From Polynucleobacter sp. AP-Ainpum-60-G11 (GTDB taxonomy: Bacteria; Pseudomonadota; Gammaproteobacteria; Burkholderiales; Burkholderiaceae): a DNA stretch of 64,000 bases. The notes under the pieces were generated by a model. The model saw only the letters and a program-made list of their open reading frames with translations, had not been told where the DNA came from and made no database searches. Where the stretch lies: positions 1,550,001 through 1,614,000 of the forward strand of contig NZ_CP061318.1 in the NCBI RefSeq assembly GCF_018688375.1, given 5' to 3'. Of the stretch, positions 57,426-64,000 are shown piece after piece (the first letter of the stretch is position 1; each line of letters begins with the position of its first letter). Position numbers and translations under genes: made by a program.

Positions 57426-58520
57426 TTAAGCAATTTTCGCTTTAGCCAACTCAGCCAGTCGATCTCGCTCCTGCAACACTGCATCGGACTCTACCCCTAA
57501 GCTCCAGCCTGACAAATGCTGTTGGGCAATGTCATACATCGCATCAATCCATTTTGGGTTGCTATTCAGGCAAGGGATGTAACGGTAATCCTTACCGCCA
57601 TGCTCCAAGAAGATTTCACGGGCTTCCATAGCAATCTCTTCCAATGTCTCCAAGCAGTCTGCCGGAAAGCCGGGGCAAAAAATATCTACTCGCTTGCAAC
57701 CTTCTTTGCCTAGCTTTTCAATCATTGGTGCCGTGTAAGGCTTAAGCCATTCTGCTTTACCAAAGCGAGATTGGAAGGTGACTAAATATTGCCCAGACTC
57801 CAAGCCCAATGACTCACCAAGTAAGCGACCGGTTTTTAAGCACTCGCAATGATAGGGGTCACCCTTCATTAAGTTACGCTTAGGCAAGCCATGGAAAGAC
57901 AGAACGAGACGATCTCCAGCAGCAAAATCTGGGCGGCCATCCTTATCCCATGCACTCAGTACTTGATCCCGTAGTGCGGTAATGTAAGCAGGGTTATCGT
58001 GATAGTGCTTTACCAAGCGCAACTCAGGTTGATTACGCCAAGTTCCGAGCACTCGAAACACTTCATCAAAACTGGAAGCAGTCGTTGTCGCTGAATACTG
58101 CGGATATAGTGGCAACAACAAAAGACGCTCCATCCCTTGTGCCTGCAGGGCTTCCAGGGCTTGTTGGGTTGATGGTTGACCATAGCGCATGGCCAAATCT
58201 ACCAGCACTACCTCACCGTGATTAGCGAATTTCTCACCCAACTCTTTTGCTTGCAGACGCGAGTAATGCATTAATGGAGAGCCTAGTTTTGGCAACCAAA
58301 TGGAAGCGTATTTCTTTGCAGAGGCACCACTACGAATTGGCAAAATAATGCCGTTCAAAATGCACCACCAAATAATGCGGGGAATTTCAACGACACGTGG
58401 ATCAGATAAAAATTCTTTGAGATAAGCTCTCACTGCTTTAGCAGTTGGCGCAGAAGGAGTGCCCAAGTTCAGCAATAAGACAGCTGTCTTGGAGGGGCGT
58501 AAGTGGGGATTTTGATTCAA
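57426..58520 (-). CDS. hemH: Ferrochelatase
   Basis: HemH inserts iron into protoporphyrin IX. The 364 residues have TAVLLLNLGTPSAPTAKAV near residue 12, LPLYPQYSATTTASSFDEV near 140, LVLSFHGLPKRNLMKGDPYHCECLKTGRLL near 210 with the active-site His, and FCPGFPADCLETLEEI near 285. The start is TTG at 58518-58520; no ATG precedes the conserved block. The gene lies between hrcA and grpE, so it may be read from the hrcA promoter. Confidence 0.96.
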   Translation of the reverse strand: MNQNPHLRPSKTAVLLLNLGTPSAPTAKAVRAYLKEFLSDPRVVEIPRIIWWCILNGIILPIRSGASAKKYASIWLPKLGSPLMHYSRLQAKELGEKFANHGEVVLVDLAMRYGQPSTQQALEALQAQGMERLLLLPLYPQYSATTTASSFDEVFRVLGTWRNQPELRLVKHYHDNPAYITALRDQVLSAWDKDGRPDFAAGDRLVLSFHGLPKRNLMKGDPYHCECLKTGRLLGESLGLESGQYLVTFQSRFGKAEWLKPYTAPMIEKLGKEGCKRVDIFCPGFPADCLETLEEIAMEAREIFLEHGGKDYRYIPCLNSNPKWIDAMYDIAQQHLSGWSLGVESDAVLQERDRLAELAKAKIA

Positions 58521-58564
58521 GGAGGATCCGTCTTAATTAAAGAGAGCTAAAAATAAAATTACTA

Positions 58565-59587
58565 TCAAGTTCCCATTGAGGAACTCAATGCGCCTGATAA
58601 CAACTTAGAAGTAATGTCGACAATCGGAATCACCCGATCGTATGCCATACGAGTAGGGCCAATAACGCCAAGCGTTCCGACGATCTGCCCATCTACGCTA
58701 TAAGGTGCGCTGATGACTGCGAGATCTTCATAAGGCAGCAAATCACTTTCGCCACCAATAAAGATCTGAATACCATCAGCATGACTTGATACATCCAGCA
58801 ACTGCATAAGCACCGACTTCTGCTCCAGCATGTCAAACATCTTACGCAGCTTATCTAAATTAGTACTGAGATCACCAACATTGAGTAGGCGTCGCTCACC
58901 CGATAGCAGCATGTCTCCTTGGCCCATACCGTAATCGCTAACGCCACTGTGTAGGGCCAAGGCCATCAAGCCAGAAATATCACTACGCAAGTTATCGAGA
59001 TCAGAGGCTAGATGCGCCCGCACTTCAGCAAAGCTCTTACCAGCGAACTGCATATTGATGTAATTGCCAGCCTCCACCAGCTGACTTGGGGTGTAGTCCT
59101 GCGTTGTCGGGAGGATGCGATTCTGGACATCACCCTCTGGGGTCACCATGATGAGCAAGATCTTGCCCTCGCCAAGTCGTAAGAACTCGATATGCTTAAA
59201 CACCTGAGCCCGCTTAGGCGTCATCACCACCCCAGCAAAATGGGTCAAATTAGACAGAATTTGCGCAGCAGAGTTCAGCACTCTTTGCGGGGAATCTGGC
59301 AAAAGTCCTTTTTCCATCTCCCGAGTAGCGATTTCTTCTAAGGGGCGAACGGTCACCATCGTATCTACAAAGAGTCGATAACCTCTTGGGGTTGGTATAC
59401 GCCCAGCTGATGTGTGGGGGCTGGTAACCAGGCCCATGTCTTCTAAATCCGCCATAACATTGCGGATCGTAGCCGCAGAAAGATCCAATCCCGAGAATCG
59501 AGACAGGGTGCGTGAGCCAATAGGCTGCCCCTCTTCGATATAGCGCTCGATGAGGGTTTTCAGTAAGGCGCGGGAACGATCATCCAT
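58565..59587 (-). CDS. hrcA: Heat-inducible transcription repressor HrcA
   Basis: HrcA represses chaperone genes by binding CIRCE repeats, usually before groESL. The 340 residues have an N-terminal winged helix ([64 protein letters not shown] in outline) and a GAF-like C-terminal part with the late [18 protein letters not shown] found no CIRCE sequence in this window. Its ATG is 37 bases from the divergent nadK ATG. Confidence 0.97.
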   Translation of the reverse strand: MDDRSRALLKTLIERYIEEGQPIGSRTLSRFSGLDLSAATIRNVMADLEDMGLVTSPHTSAGRIPTPRGYRLFVDTMVTVRPLEEIATREMEKGLLPDSPQRVLNSAAQILSNLTHFAGVVMTPKRAQVFKHIEFLRLGEGKILLIMVTPEGDVQNRILPTTQDYTPSQLVEAGNYINMQFAGKSFAEVRAHLASDLDNLRSDISGLMALALHSGVSDYGMGQGDMLLSGERRLLNVGDLSTNLDKLRKMFDMLEQKSVLMQLLDVSSHADGIQIFIGGESDLLPYEDLAVISAPYSVDGQIVGTLGVIGPTRMAYDRVIPIVDITSKLLSGALSSSMGT

Positions 59588-59597
59588 AGTGGAAGGG

Positions 59598-59603
59598 ATT
59601 TTA
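59598..59603 (-). promoter_or_regulatory. Candidate -10 element of hrcA
   Basis: On the minus strand TAAAAT (5 of 6) ends ten bases before the hrcA ATG, giving a leader of about three bases. It is one of two divergent -10-like hexamers in this 37-base gap. Confidence 0.45.
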
Positions 59604-59612
59604 TGCGTATGG

Positions 59613-59618
59613 TTTAAT
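59613..59618 (+). promoter_or_regulatory. Candidate -10 element of nadK (leaderless)
   Basis: TTTAAT (5 of 6) is followed by CGTTAT, six bases, and the nadK ATG at 59625. No Shine-Dalgarno is present. Confidence 0.5.
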
Positions 59619-59624
59619 CGTTAT

Positions 59625-60530
59625 ATGTTAAGCCCATCCCCAAATTCCAGCAAAAAGGCATTTAGCCGGGTTGCGCTCGTCGGCAAATATCAAGCCGATG
59701 GCATACAAGAGCGCCTCAAGGACCTGGCAACCCTATTAAGCCAGCAAGATTGTGAAGTCTTTGTCGAGAGCGCTACTGCAGGCCATCTTGGGCTGACCAC
59801 CTACCCTATTAAAAAAGTCGAAGAATTTACAGGCGCCATTGATTTAGCAGTCGTTTTGGGTGGTGATGGCACGATGCTCGGTATTGGACGCCAATTAGCC
59901 GGTAGCGATGTGCCTCTGGTGGGCATCAATATGGGTCGCTTGGGTTATATGACCGACATCCCCATTCAGAATGTTCAAACTGTCCTGCCGCAAATTATTG
60001 CTGGTGAATACGAAGCTGACACCAGAACTCTGCTTGATGCAGTTGTCATGCGCAACGGCAAAGAGATTAATCAGGCTCTTGCCTTAAATGATGTTGTGGT
60101 CAATCGCTCTGGAATTTCTGGAATGGTAGAGCTCGCAGTGCGTGTCAACGGCTCATTTATGTACAACCAGCGTTCAGATGGCTTGATTGTCTCGACCCCT
60201 ACCGGTTCTACGGCCTACGCTCTCTCTGCCGGCGGCCCCATTCTGCATCCGCGCGTAGCTGGAATTTTATTGGCACCCATTGCGCCACACTCTTTATCTA
60301 ATCGCCCCATCGTATTGCCACAAGATATCGTGGTGAGCATTGAGGTGGTTGATGGCAGGGAAGTCATTGTGAACTTTGATATGCAGTCACAAACCAACTT
60401 GCAATCAGGTGACACTATTGAGGTCAGTCAATCTAAAAAAACAATCACCCTACTTCATCCTCGCAGTCATAGTGACTACAAAACCTTGCGAGAAAAGTTA
60501 CATTGGAATGAGTACCCATCGACATTCTGA
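59625..60530 (+). CDS. nadK: NAD kinase
   Basis: NadK phosphorylates NAD to NADP. The 301 residues have [14 protein letters not shown] near residue 74 with the GGDGT signature and the catalytic Asp, LNDVVVNR, and [21 protein letters not shown] near residue 188. The start is ATG 59625, since the longer frame would extend into hrcA. recN follows after 26 bases on the same strand. Confidence 0.97.
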   Translation: MLSPSPNSSKKAFSRVALVGKYQADGIQERLKDLATLLSQQDCEVFVESATAGHLGLTTYPIKKVEEFTGAIDLAVVLGGDGTMLGIGRQLAGSDVPLVGINMGRLGYMTDIPIQNVQTVLPQIIAGEYEADTRTLLDAVVMRNGKEINQALALNDVVVNRSGISGMVELAVRVNGSFMYNQRSDGLIVSTPTGSTAYALSAGGPILHPRVAGILLAPIAPHSLSNRPIVLPQDIVVSIEVVDGREVIVNFDMQSQTNLQSGDTIEVSQSKKTITLLHPRSHSDYKTLREKLHWNEYPSTF

Positions 60531-60556
60531 TGTCGAATTTTTTGGTACGCTAGAGC

Positions 60557-62227
60557 ATGCTTCAAACCCTATCGCTTCGCGACTTTGTCATTGTTGACCA
60601 GTTAGAGCTAGATCTTTCCTCAGGCTTTACAGTCCTCACCGGTGAAACGGGTGCCGGCAAATCCATCCTCCTAGATGCGCTCAGCTTGGTATTGGGTGAA
60701 CGAGCCGACAGCAGCCAGATTCGTGAAGGCAGCAACCGCGCCGAGATCAGCGCGCTCTTTCGGATTGATCCACAGCAAATTGACCACTTCAATCACTGGC
60801 TTGATGAACAAGGCTTTCCACTTGAAGATGAAGGGCAAAGCCTGTTCCTCAAAAGAACTGTGGAAGCAAATGGTCGCAGCCGCGCTTTCATTAACGGCAG
60901 CGTAGCAACCTTGGCACAACTGCGTGAAGCAGGCGATCAGTTGGTGGATATTCATGGGCAACACGCGCACCAACTGCTACTGAAAGGCGGGGCGCAACGC
61001 GAATTGCTCGATCGTCATGCGAATCACATGGATCTCGTTACTGAGGTCGCTCAATTATTTAAAACTCTCAATGAGTCACGTCGCAAACTAGAGCAAGCAG
61101 AAAATGCTGGGCAAGATATTGAACGTGAACGTGAGCGCCTGGAATGGCAACTAGAAGAACTCAGCGAACTCTCTCCGCAAGAAGGCGAATGGGCAACCAT
61201 TCAAAGTGAGCACGCTCGTCTAGCCAATGGTGCAAAAATTATCAGCGGTTGCCAAGAGGCAATTGATGTACTGAGCGATGCCGAGAACTCGGTAGAGTCA
61301 ACCCTCTCTAAAGCTAGCGCCAATATGAGTGCATTGGCAGAGCATGACTCCGCACTGAGCGACATTAGCCAAGCCTTAGAGTCAGCGCAAATTCAGATTG
61401 ATGAGGCAGTACACAGTCTTAATCGCTATTTGCAAAAACTCGATTTAGATCCTGCACGTCTTAGTGAAGTCGAGGAGCGCATGCAAGCCCTCCATGGCGC
61501 AGCTAGAAAATATCGCACTGAAGCAGATGACTTGCCAAAGCTACTGCTCGATACCACTGAACGCTTAGAGGCATTAACTGCCTCTCAAAATATAGAGGCC
61601 TTACGCGAGAAGGTGCAACAAGAAGAGTTAGCCTATCTTAAGCAAGCAAAGCAACTCACGCAAAAGCGTAATGAAGCTGCGCTCGATTTAGGAAAGCAAG
61701 TTACCGCCGCAATGCAAGACCTATCCATGGCAGGCGGGCAATTAGAAATCGCATTACTACCCCTTGCTGAAGGTGGCGCTCATGGTCTCGAGCAAATTGA
61801 ATTTCTGGTGGCCGGTCATGCTGGTAGCACCCCACGCTCATTGGCAAAGGTGGCATCGGGCGGCGAATTGGCTCGTATCAGCCTAGCCATTAGTGTGATC
61901 ACCAGCAAAGCATCGTTCACACCTACACTTATATTTGATGAAGTTGATGCGGGGATTGGGGGAGCTGTTGCAGAAACAGTGGGCAAGTTATTACGACAAC
62001 TGGGCGAGTCCCATCAAATTCTTTGCGTGACCCATCTACCCCAAGTAGCCGCGCAAGGTAATCACCATCTGAAAGTCAGCAAATCTCAGGCGGGTGATAA
62101 AACTCTGTCCCAAGTCGCACCGCTTGGGAGGTCTGAGCGTGTAGAAGAGGTTGCTCGCATGCTGGGTGGTGCAACCATTACCGACACTACGCGTCGACAT
62201 GCTCGAGAACTACTAGAGCAACACTAA
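60557..62227 (+). CDS. recN: DNA repair protein RecN
   Basis: RecN is an SMC-like ATPase acting in double-strand break repair. The 556 residues have the Walker A GETGAGKSILLDALSLVLGERA near residue 30, long coiled coils at about 150-360 with a central break, and the C-terminal signature ASGGELARISLAISVI followed by Walker B TLIFDEVDAGIGG. TACGCT ends five bases before the ATG; a weak leaderless pattern. It converges on glnE with five bases between. Confidence 0.97.
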   Translation: MLQTLSLRDFVIVDQLELDLSSGFTVLTGETGAGKSILLDALSLVLGERADSSQIREGSNRAEISALFRIDPQQIDHFNHWLDEQGFPLEDEGQSLFLKRTVEANGRSRAFINGSVATLAQLREAGDQLVDIHGQHAHQLLLKGGAQRELLDRHANHMDLVTEVAQLFKTLNESRRKLEQAENAGQDIERERERLEWQLEELSELSPQEGEWATIQSEHARLANGAKIISGCQEAIDVLSDAENSVESTLSKASANMSALAEHDSALSDISQALESAQIQIDEAVHSLNRYLQKLDLDPARLSEVEERMQALHGAARKYRTEADDLPKLLLDTTERLEALTASQNIEALREKVQQEELAYLKQAKQLTQKRNEAALDLGKQVTAAMQDLSMAGGQLEIALLPLAEGGAHGLEQIEFLVAGHAGSTPRSLAKVASGGELARISLAISVITSKASFTPTLIFDEVDAGIGGAVAETVGKLLRQLGESHQILCVTHLPQVAAQGNHHLKVSKSQAGDKTLSQVAPLGRSERVEEVARMLGGATITDTTRRHARELLEQH

Positions 62228-62232
62228 TTTTT

Positions 62233-64000
62233 TCAAGCTTCAGAAGGAGCAAGAAAGATTTCTTGCCACAAGGCCAGCACAACCTCTCTTGCTTGAACTA
62301 GCTGAGGCTCAAGCTCCAAATTTGCCCGTGTCTTTTCTGCGCCATCTAAACGCAAGCGATGTTGACGCGCCCTGAGCAGTCGATAGGCATCGCCCACCTC
62401 TTCTGCCATTGTGGCTTGAATTAGACCCGCCTTTGCAGCAATACGCAGCAAGGCAATATTGCCCAAATTACCGATGAGTTGTGGGTGTGTATTTGAAAAC
62501 GCCAAGACTAAAAATTGCACAATGAATTCAATATCCACCATGCCACCGGCATCATGCTTTAAATCAAAGTCAGGGCTCGGATTTGGATGTCCGGCATGAA
62601 CCTTGCGCCGCATTTCTAAAATCTCATGGCGCAACTGATCAACATCGCGCTTCTGACCTAAGACCTCAAAACGCACGCCATCAAAAAACTCCCCAACTGT
62701 TTTACTTCCCGCGGAAAATCTGGCGCGGGTGAGAGCTTGGTGCTCCCAAACCCATGCGGCGTTATCACCCTCACGCAGTTGGTATTTTTTAAACGCGTCG
62801 GCATTCGTTACTAAAAATCCTGCAGAACCATTAGGACGAAGGCGTGTATCGATTTCAAAGAGGCTGCCAGCGGATGTATAGGCAGTTAACCAATTAATCA
62901 TCCGCTTAGCGAGTAAGGCATAAATTTCTTGAGCAGCAAAATTAGCTTCTTCAGCTTGATATAAGAAAACGATATCTAAGTCAGAGGCGTAACCCAACTC
63001 TTTGCCGCCCAACTTGCCATAGGAGATCACTGCAAATGGCACTGCTGCATCGGGCGGTAACTCAAACTTCTGAGCGACACTAGGCCAAACACGCTCAAAA
63101 GTAGTCTGCAATATTAAGTCCGCTAAAGCAGATAAATGATCGCTGACCTTTTCAACCGATAGTTCGCAATCAACACCAATACCCAAATCTGCCAACAAAG
63201 TAATAAAGGTTTCAGTGTGGTGAGTGATGCGCAAAATATCCATGGCCTGCTCTGAGCCATCACCATCAGCCATCACATCGTCCAGACGCATATCTAAAGT
63301 CGCCTTTACTTCCCGCCAATATTGCTCCGGATGTTCAATCAGCGCCTTCTCGGTGCGCGAGTTGAGTAAGTAATCCAATAGATGCGGATGCCTGGTTAAA
63401 TACTCCGCACCCCATTGAGAGGCTTTGAGCAAAGCCAATACATTCGACAGCGCCTGTGGATACTCGGCAAGAATCGACAAATAAGCGCTACGGCGGGCAA
63501 CCGCCTCCAATAAATCAAAGAAGCGGAGCAGGGTCTGATCCGAACTCATTCCAACAGGCTGCTCCGCTTGCAAACTATCCGCAGCTTTACGAATGAGGTT
63601 GTTGAAAATGATTCTGCTTTTCTCTGGTAACTGTCTTTGCTTGGAACCATCCGTCCAAGATAGCCAACGTGCTGCAGACTCCGGGAACAGCGTGCTATCT
63701 GGCTCCCACCCAGCAGGCAAGGATGTACTGTCTAGACGCGCAGCATCATCGAGTACAAATGCTTTCTCAAAATACTGGGCCACGGCCGCTTGGTGTCGGT
63801 CAAGCCCAGATAGGAAATTGGACTGCTCTTGAATTTGATTGGGGCCAGCCATGCTTCCCGCTAAACGAGTGCGAGCACCCTCATCTTCAGGCAAATAATG
63901 TGTCTGCTGATCCTCCCATACCTGGATCCGATGCTCTAAGCGACGCAAGTAAACATAGGCTGTCTTGAGGTCATCCACTTCATCGGCCGGCAAAATTCCC
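62233..64000 (-). CDS. glnE: Glutamate-ammonia ligase adenylyltransferase (partial, N-terminus off window)
   Basis: GlnE attaches and removes AMP on glutamine synthetase in response to nitrogen status. The last 588 or so residues are here; the rest lies beyond the right edge. The visible part begins at the end of the deadenylylase half (YLRRLEHRIQVWEDQQTH) and contains the complete adenylyltransferase half with YGKLGGKELGYASDLDIVFLYQ, the GG-x-DxD nucleotidyltransferase site, near residue 350 of this fragment. GMVDIEFIVQFLVL near the C-terminus is also diagnostic. Confidence 0.95.
   Translation of the reverse strand, partial: GILPADEVDDLKTAYVYLRRLEHRIQVWEDQQTHYLPEDEGARTRLAGSMAGPNQIQEQSNFLSGLDRHQAAVAQYFEKAFVLDDAARLDSTSLPAGWEPDSTLFPESAARWLSWTDGSKQRQLPEKSRIIFNNLIRKAADSLQAEQPVGMSSDQTLLRFFDLLEAVARRSAYLSILAEYPQALSNVLALLKASQWGAEYLTRHPHLLDYLLNSRTEKALIEHPEQYWREVKATLDMRLDDVMADGDGSEQAMDILRITHHTETFITLLADLGIGVDCELSVEKVSDHLSALADLILQTTFERVWPSVAQKFELPPDAAVPFAVISYGKLGGKELGYASDLDIVFLYQAEEANFAAQEIYALLAKRMINWLTAYTSAGSLFEIDTRLRPNGSAGFLVTNADAFKKYQLREGDNAAWVWEHQALTRARFSAGSKTVGEFFDGVRFEVLGQKRDVDQLRHEILEMRRKVHAGHPNPSPDFDLKHDAGGMVDIEFIVQFLVLAFSNTHPQLIGNLGNIALLRIAAKAGLIQATMAEEVGDAYRLLRARQHRLRLDGAEKTRANLELEPQLVQAREVVLALWQEIFLAPSEA

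Noticed and set aside
1..64000. CRISPR array, prophage, toxin-antitoxin or defence island
   Set aside because: No spaced direct repeats, integrase, transposase, restriction or toxin-like genes were seen; every large frame matches a core family or a short unknown typical of the group.

Overview
The window looks like a stretch of core chromosome from a Burkholderiales betaproteobacterium, most like Polynucleobacter. The basis is family resemblance and gene neighbourhood: polA next to thrB, a BPSS1780-type membrane protein, DUF3579 beside argF, hrcA-hemH-grpE-dnaK-dnaJ, purM/hda/pcnB/folK/panB. I judge genus from general knowledge, not from a search. Gene density is very high (58 protein genes, no intergenic gap over 300 bases). 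I see no tRNA, rRNA, insertion sequence, prophage or CRISPR array.

Layout. 1-5.9 kb: exported dienelactone hydrolase (cut by the window edge), DNA polymerase I, a small exported protein, homoserine kinase and a membrane protein. 6-12.2 kb: UvrD diverging from ValS, then GalU. 12.3-19.1 kb: AlaS-TusA, TctB-TctA, GlnS. 19-25 kb: NAD-binding protein, 2Fe-2S flavoreductase, ArgD-type aminotransferase, IspH-FkpB, RadC, ribosomal proteins L28 and L33. 25-37 kb: desaturase, RsmB, PurN diverging from RibF-IleS-LspA-CoaBC-Dut, then ClpS-ClpA. 37.6-42.7 kb: cold-shock protein, DUF192 protein, hydrolase, PpnP, ArgG, ArgF, DUF3579, S20. 42.8-53.4 kb: MurJ, SirB1-type protein, DedA, MiaA, PurM, AI-2E-type transporter, Hda, HAD phosphatase, poly(A) polymerase, FolK, PanB. 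53.4-64 kb: HrcA-HemH-GrpE-DnaK-DnaJ on the minus strand, NadK-RecN on the plus strand, and the C-terminal part of GlnE.

How the genes work together. Themes are translation (ValS, AlaS, GlnS, IleS, L28, L33, S20, MiaA, RsmB), DNA maintenance (PolA, UvrD, RadC, RecN, Hda), protein quality control (ClpSA, DnaK system, HrcA), and amino-acid, purine and cofactor synthesis (ThrB, ArgD, ArgG, ArgF, PurN, PurM, RibF, CoaBC, PanB, FolK, NadK, HemH). Many genes are coupled by 4-base stop/start overlaps.

The most interesting signals are regulatory rather than a new gene system. A ten-base perfect palindrome between uvrD and valS carries a consensus TATAAT on both strands, placed so that both mRNAs would begin at or within a few bases of their start codons. 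A similar overlapping pair lies between purN and ribF. At least ten genes have a -10-like hexamer ending five to seven bases before the ATG and no Shine-Dalgarno sequence, suggesting widespread leaderless transcription. grpE and dnaK each have a near-perfect sigma-32 promoter and are separated by two tandem terminators. I found no convincing novel defence or mobile system.
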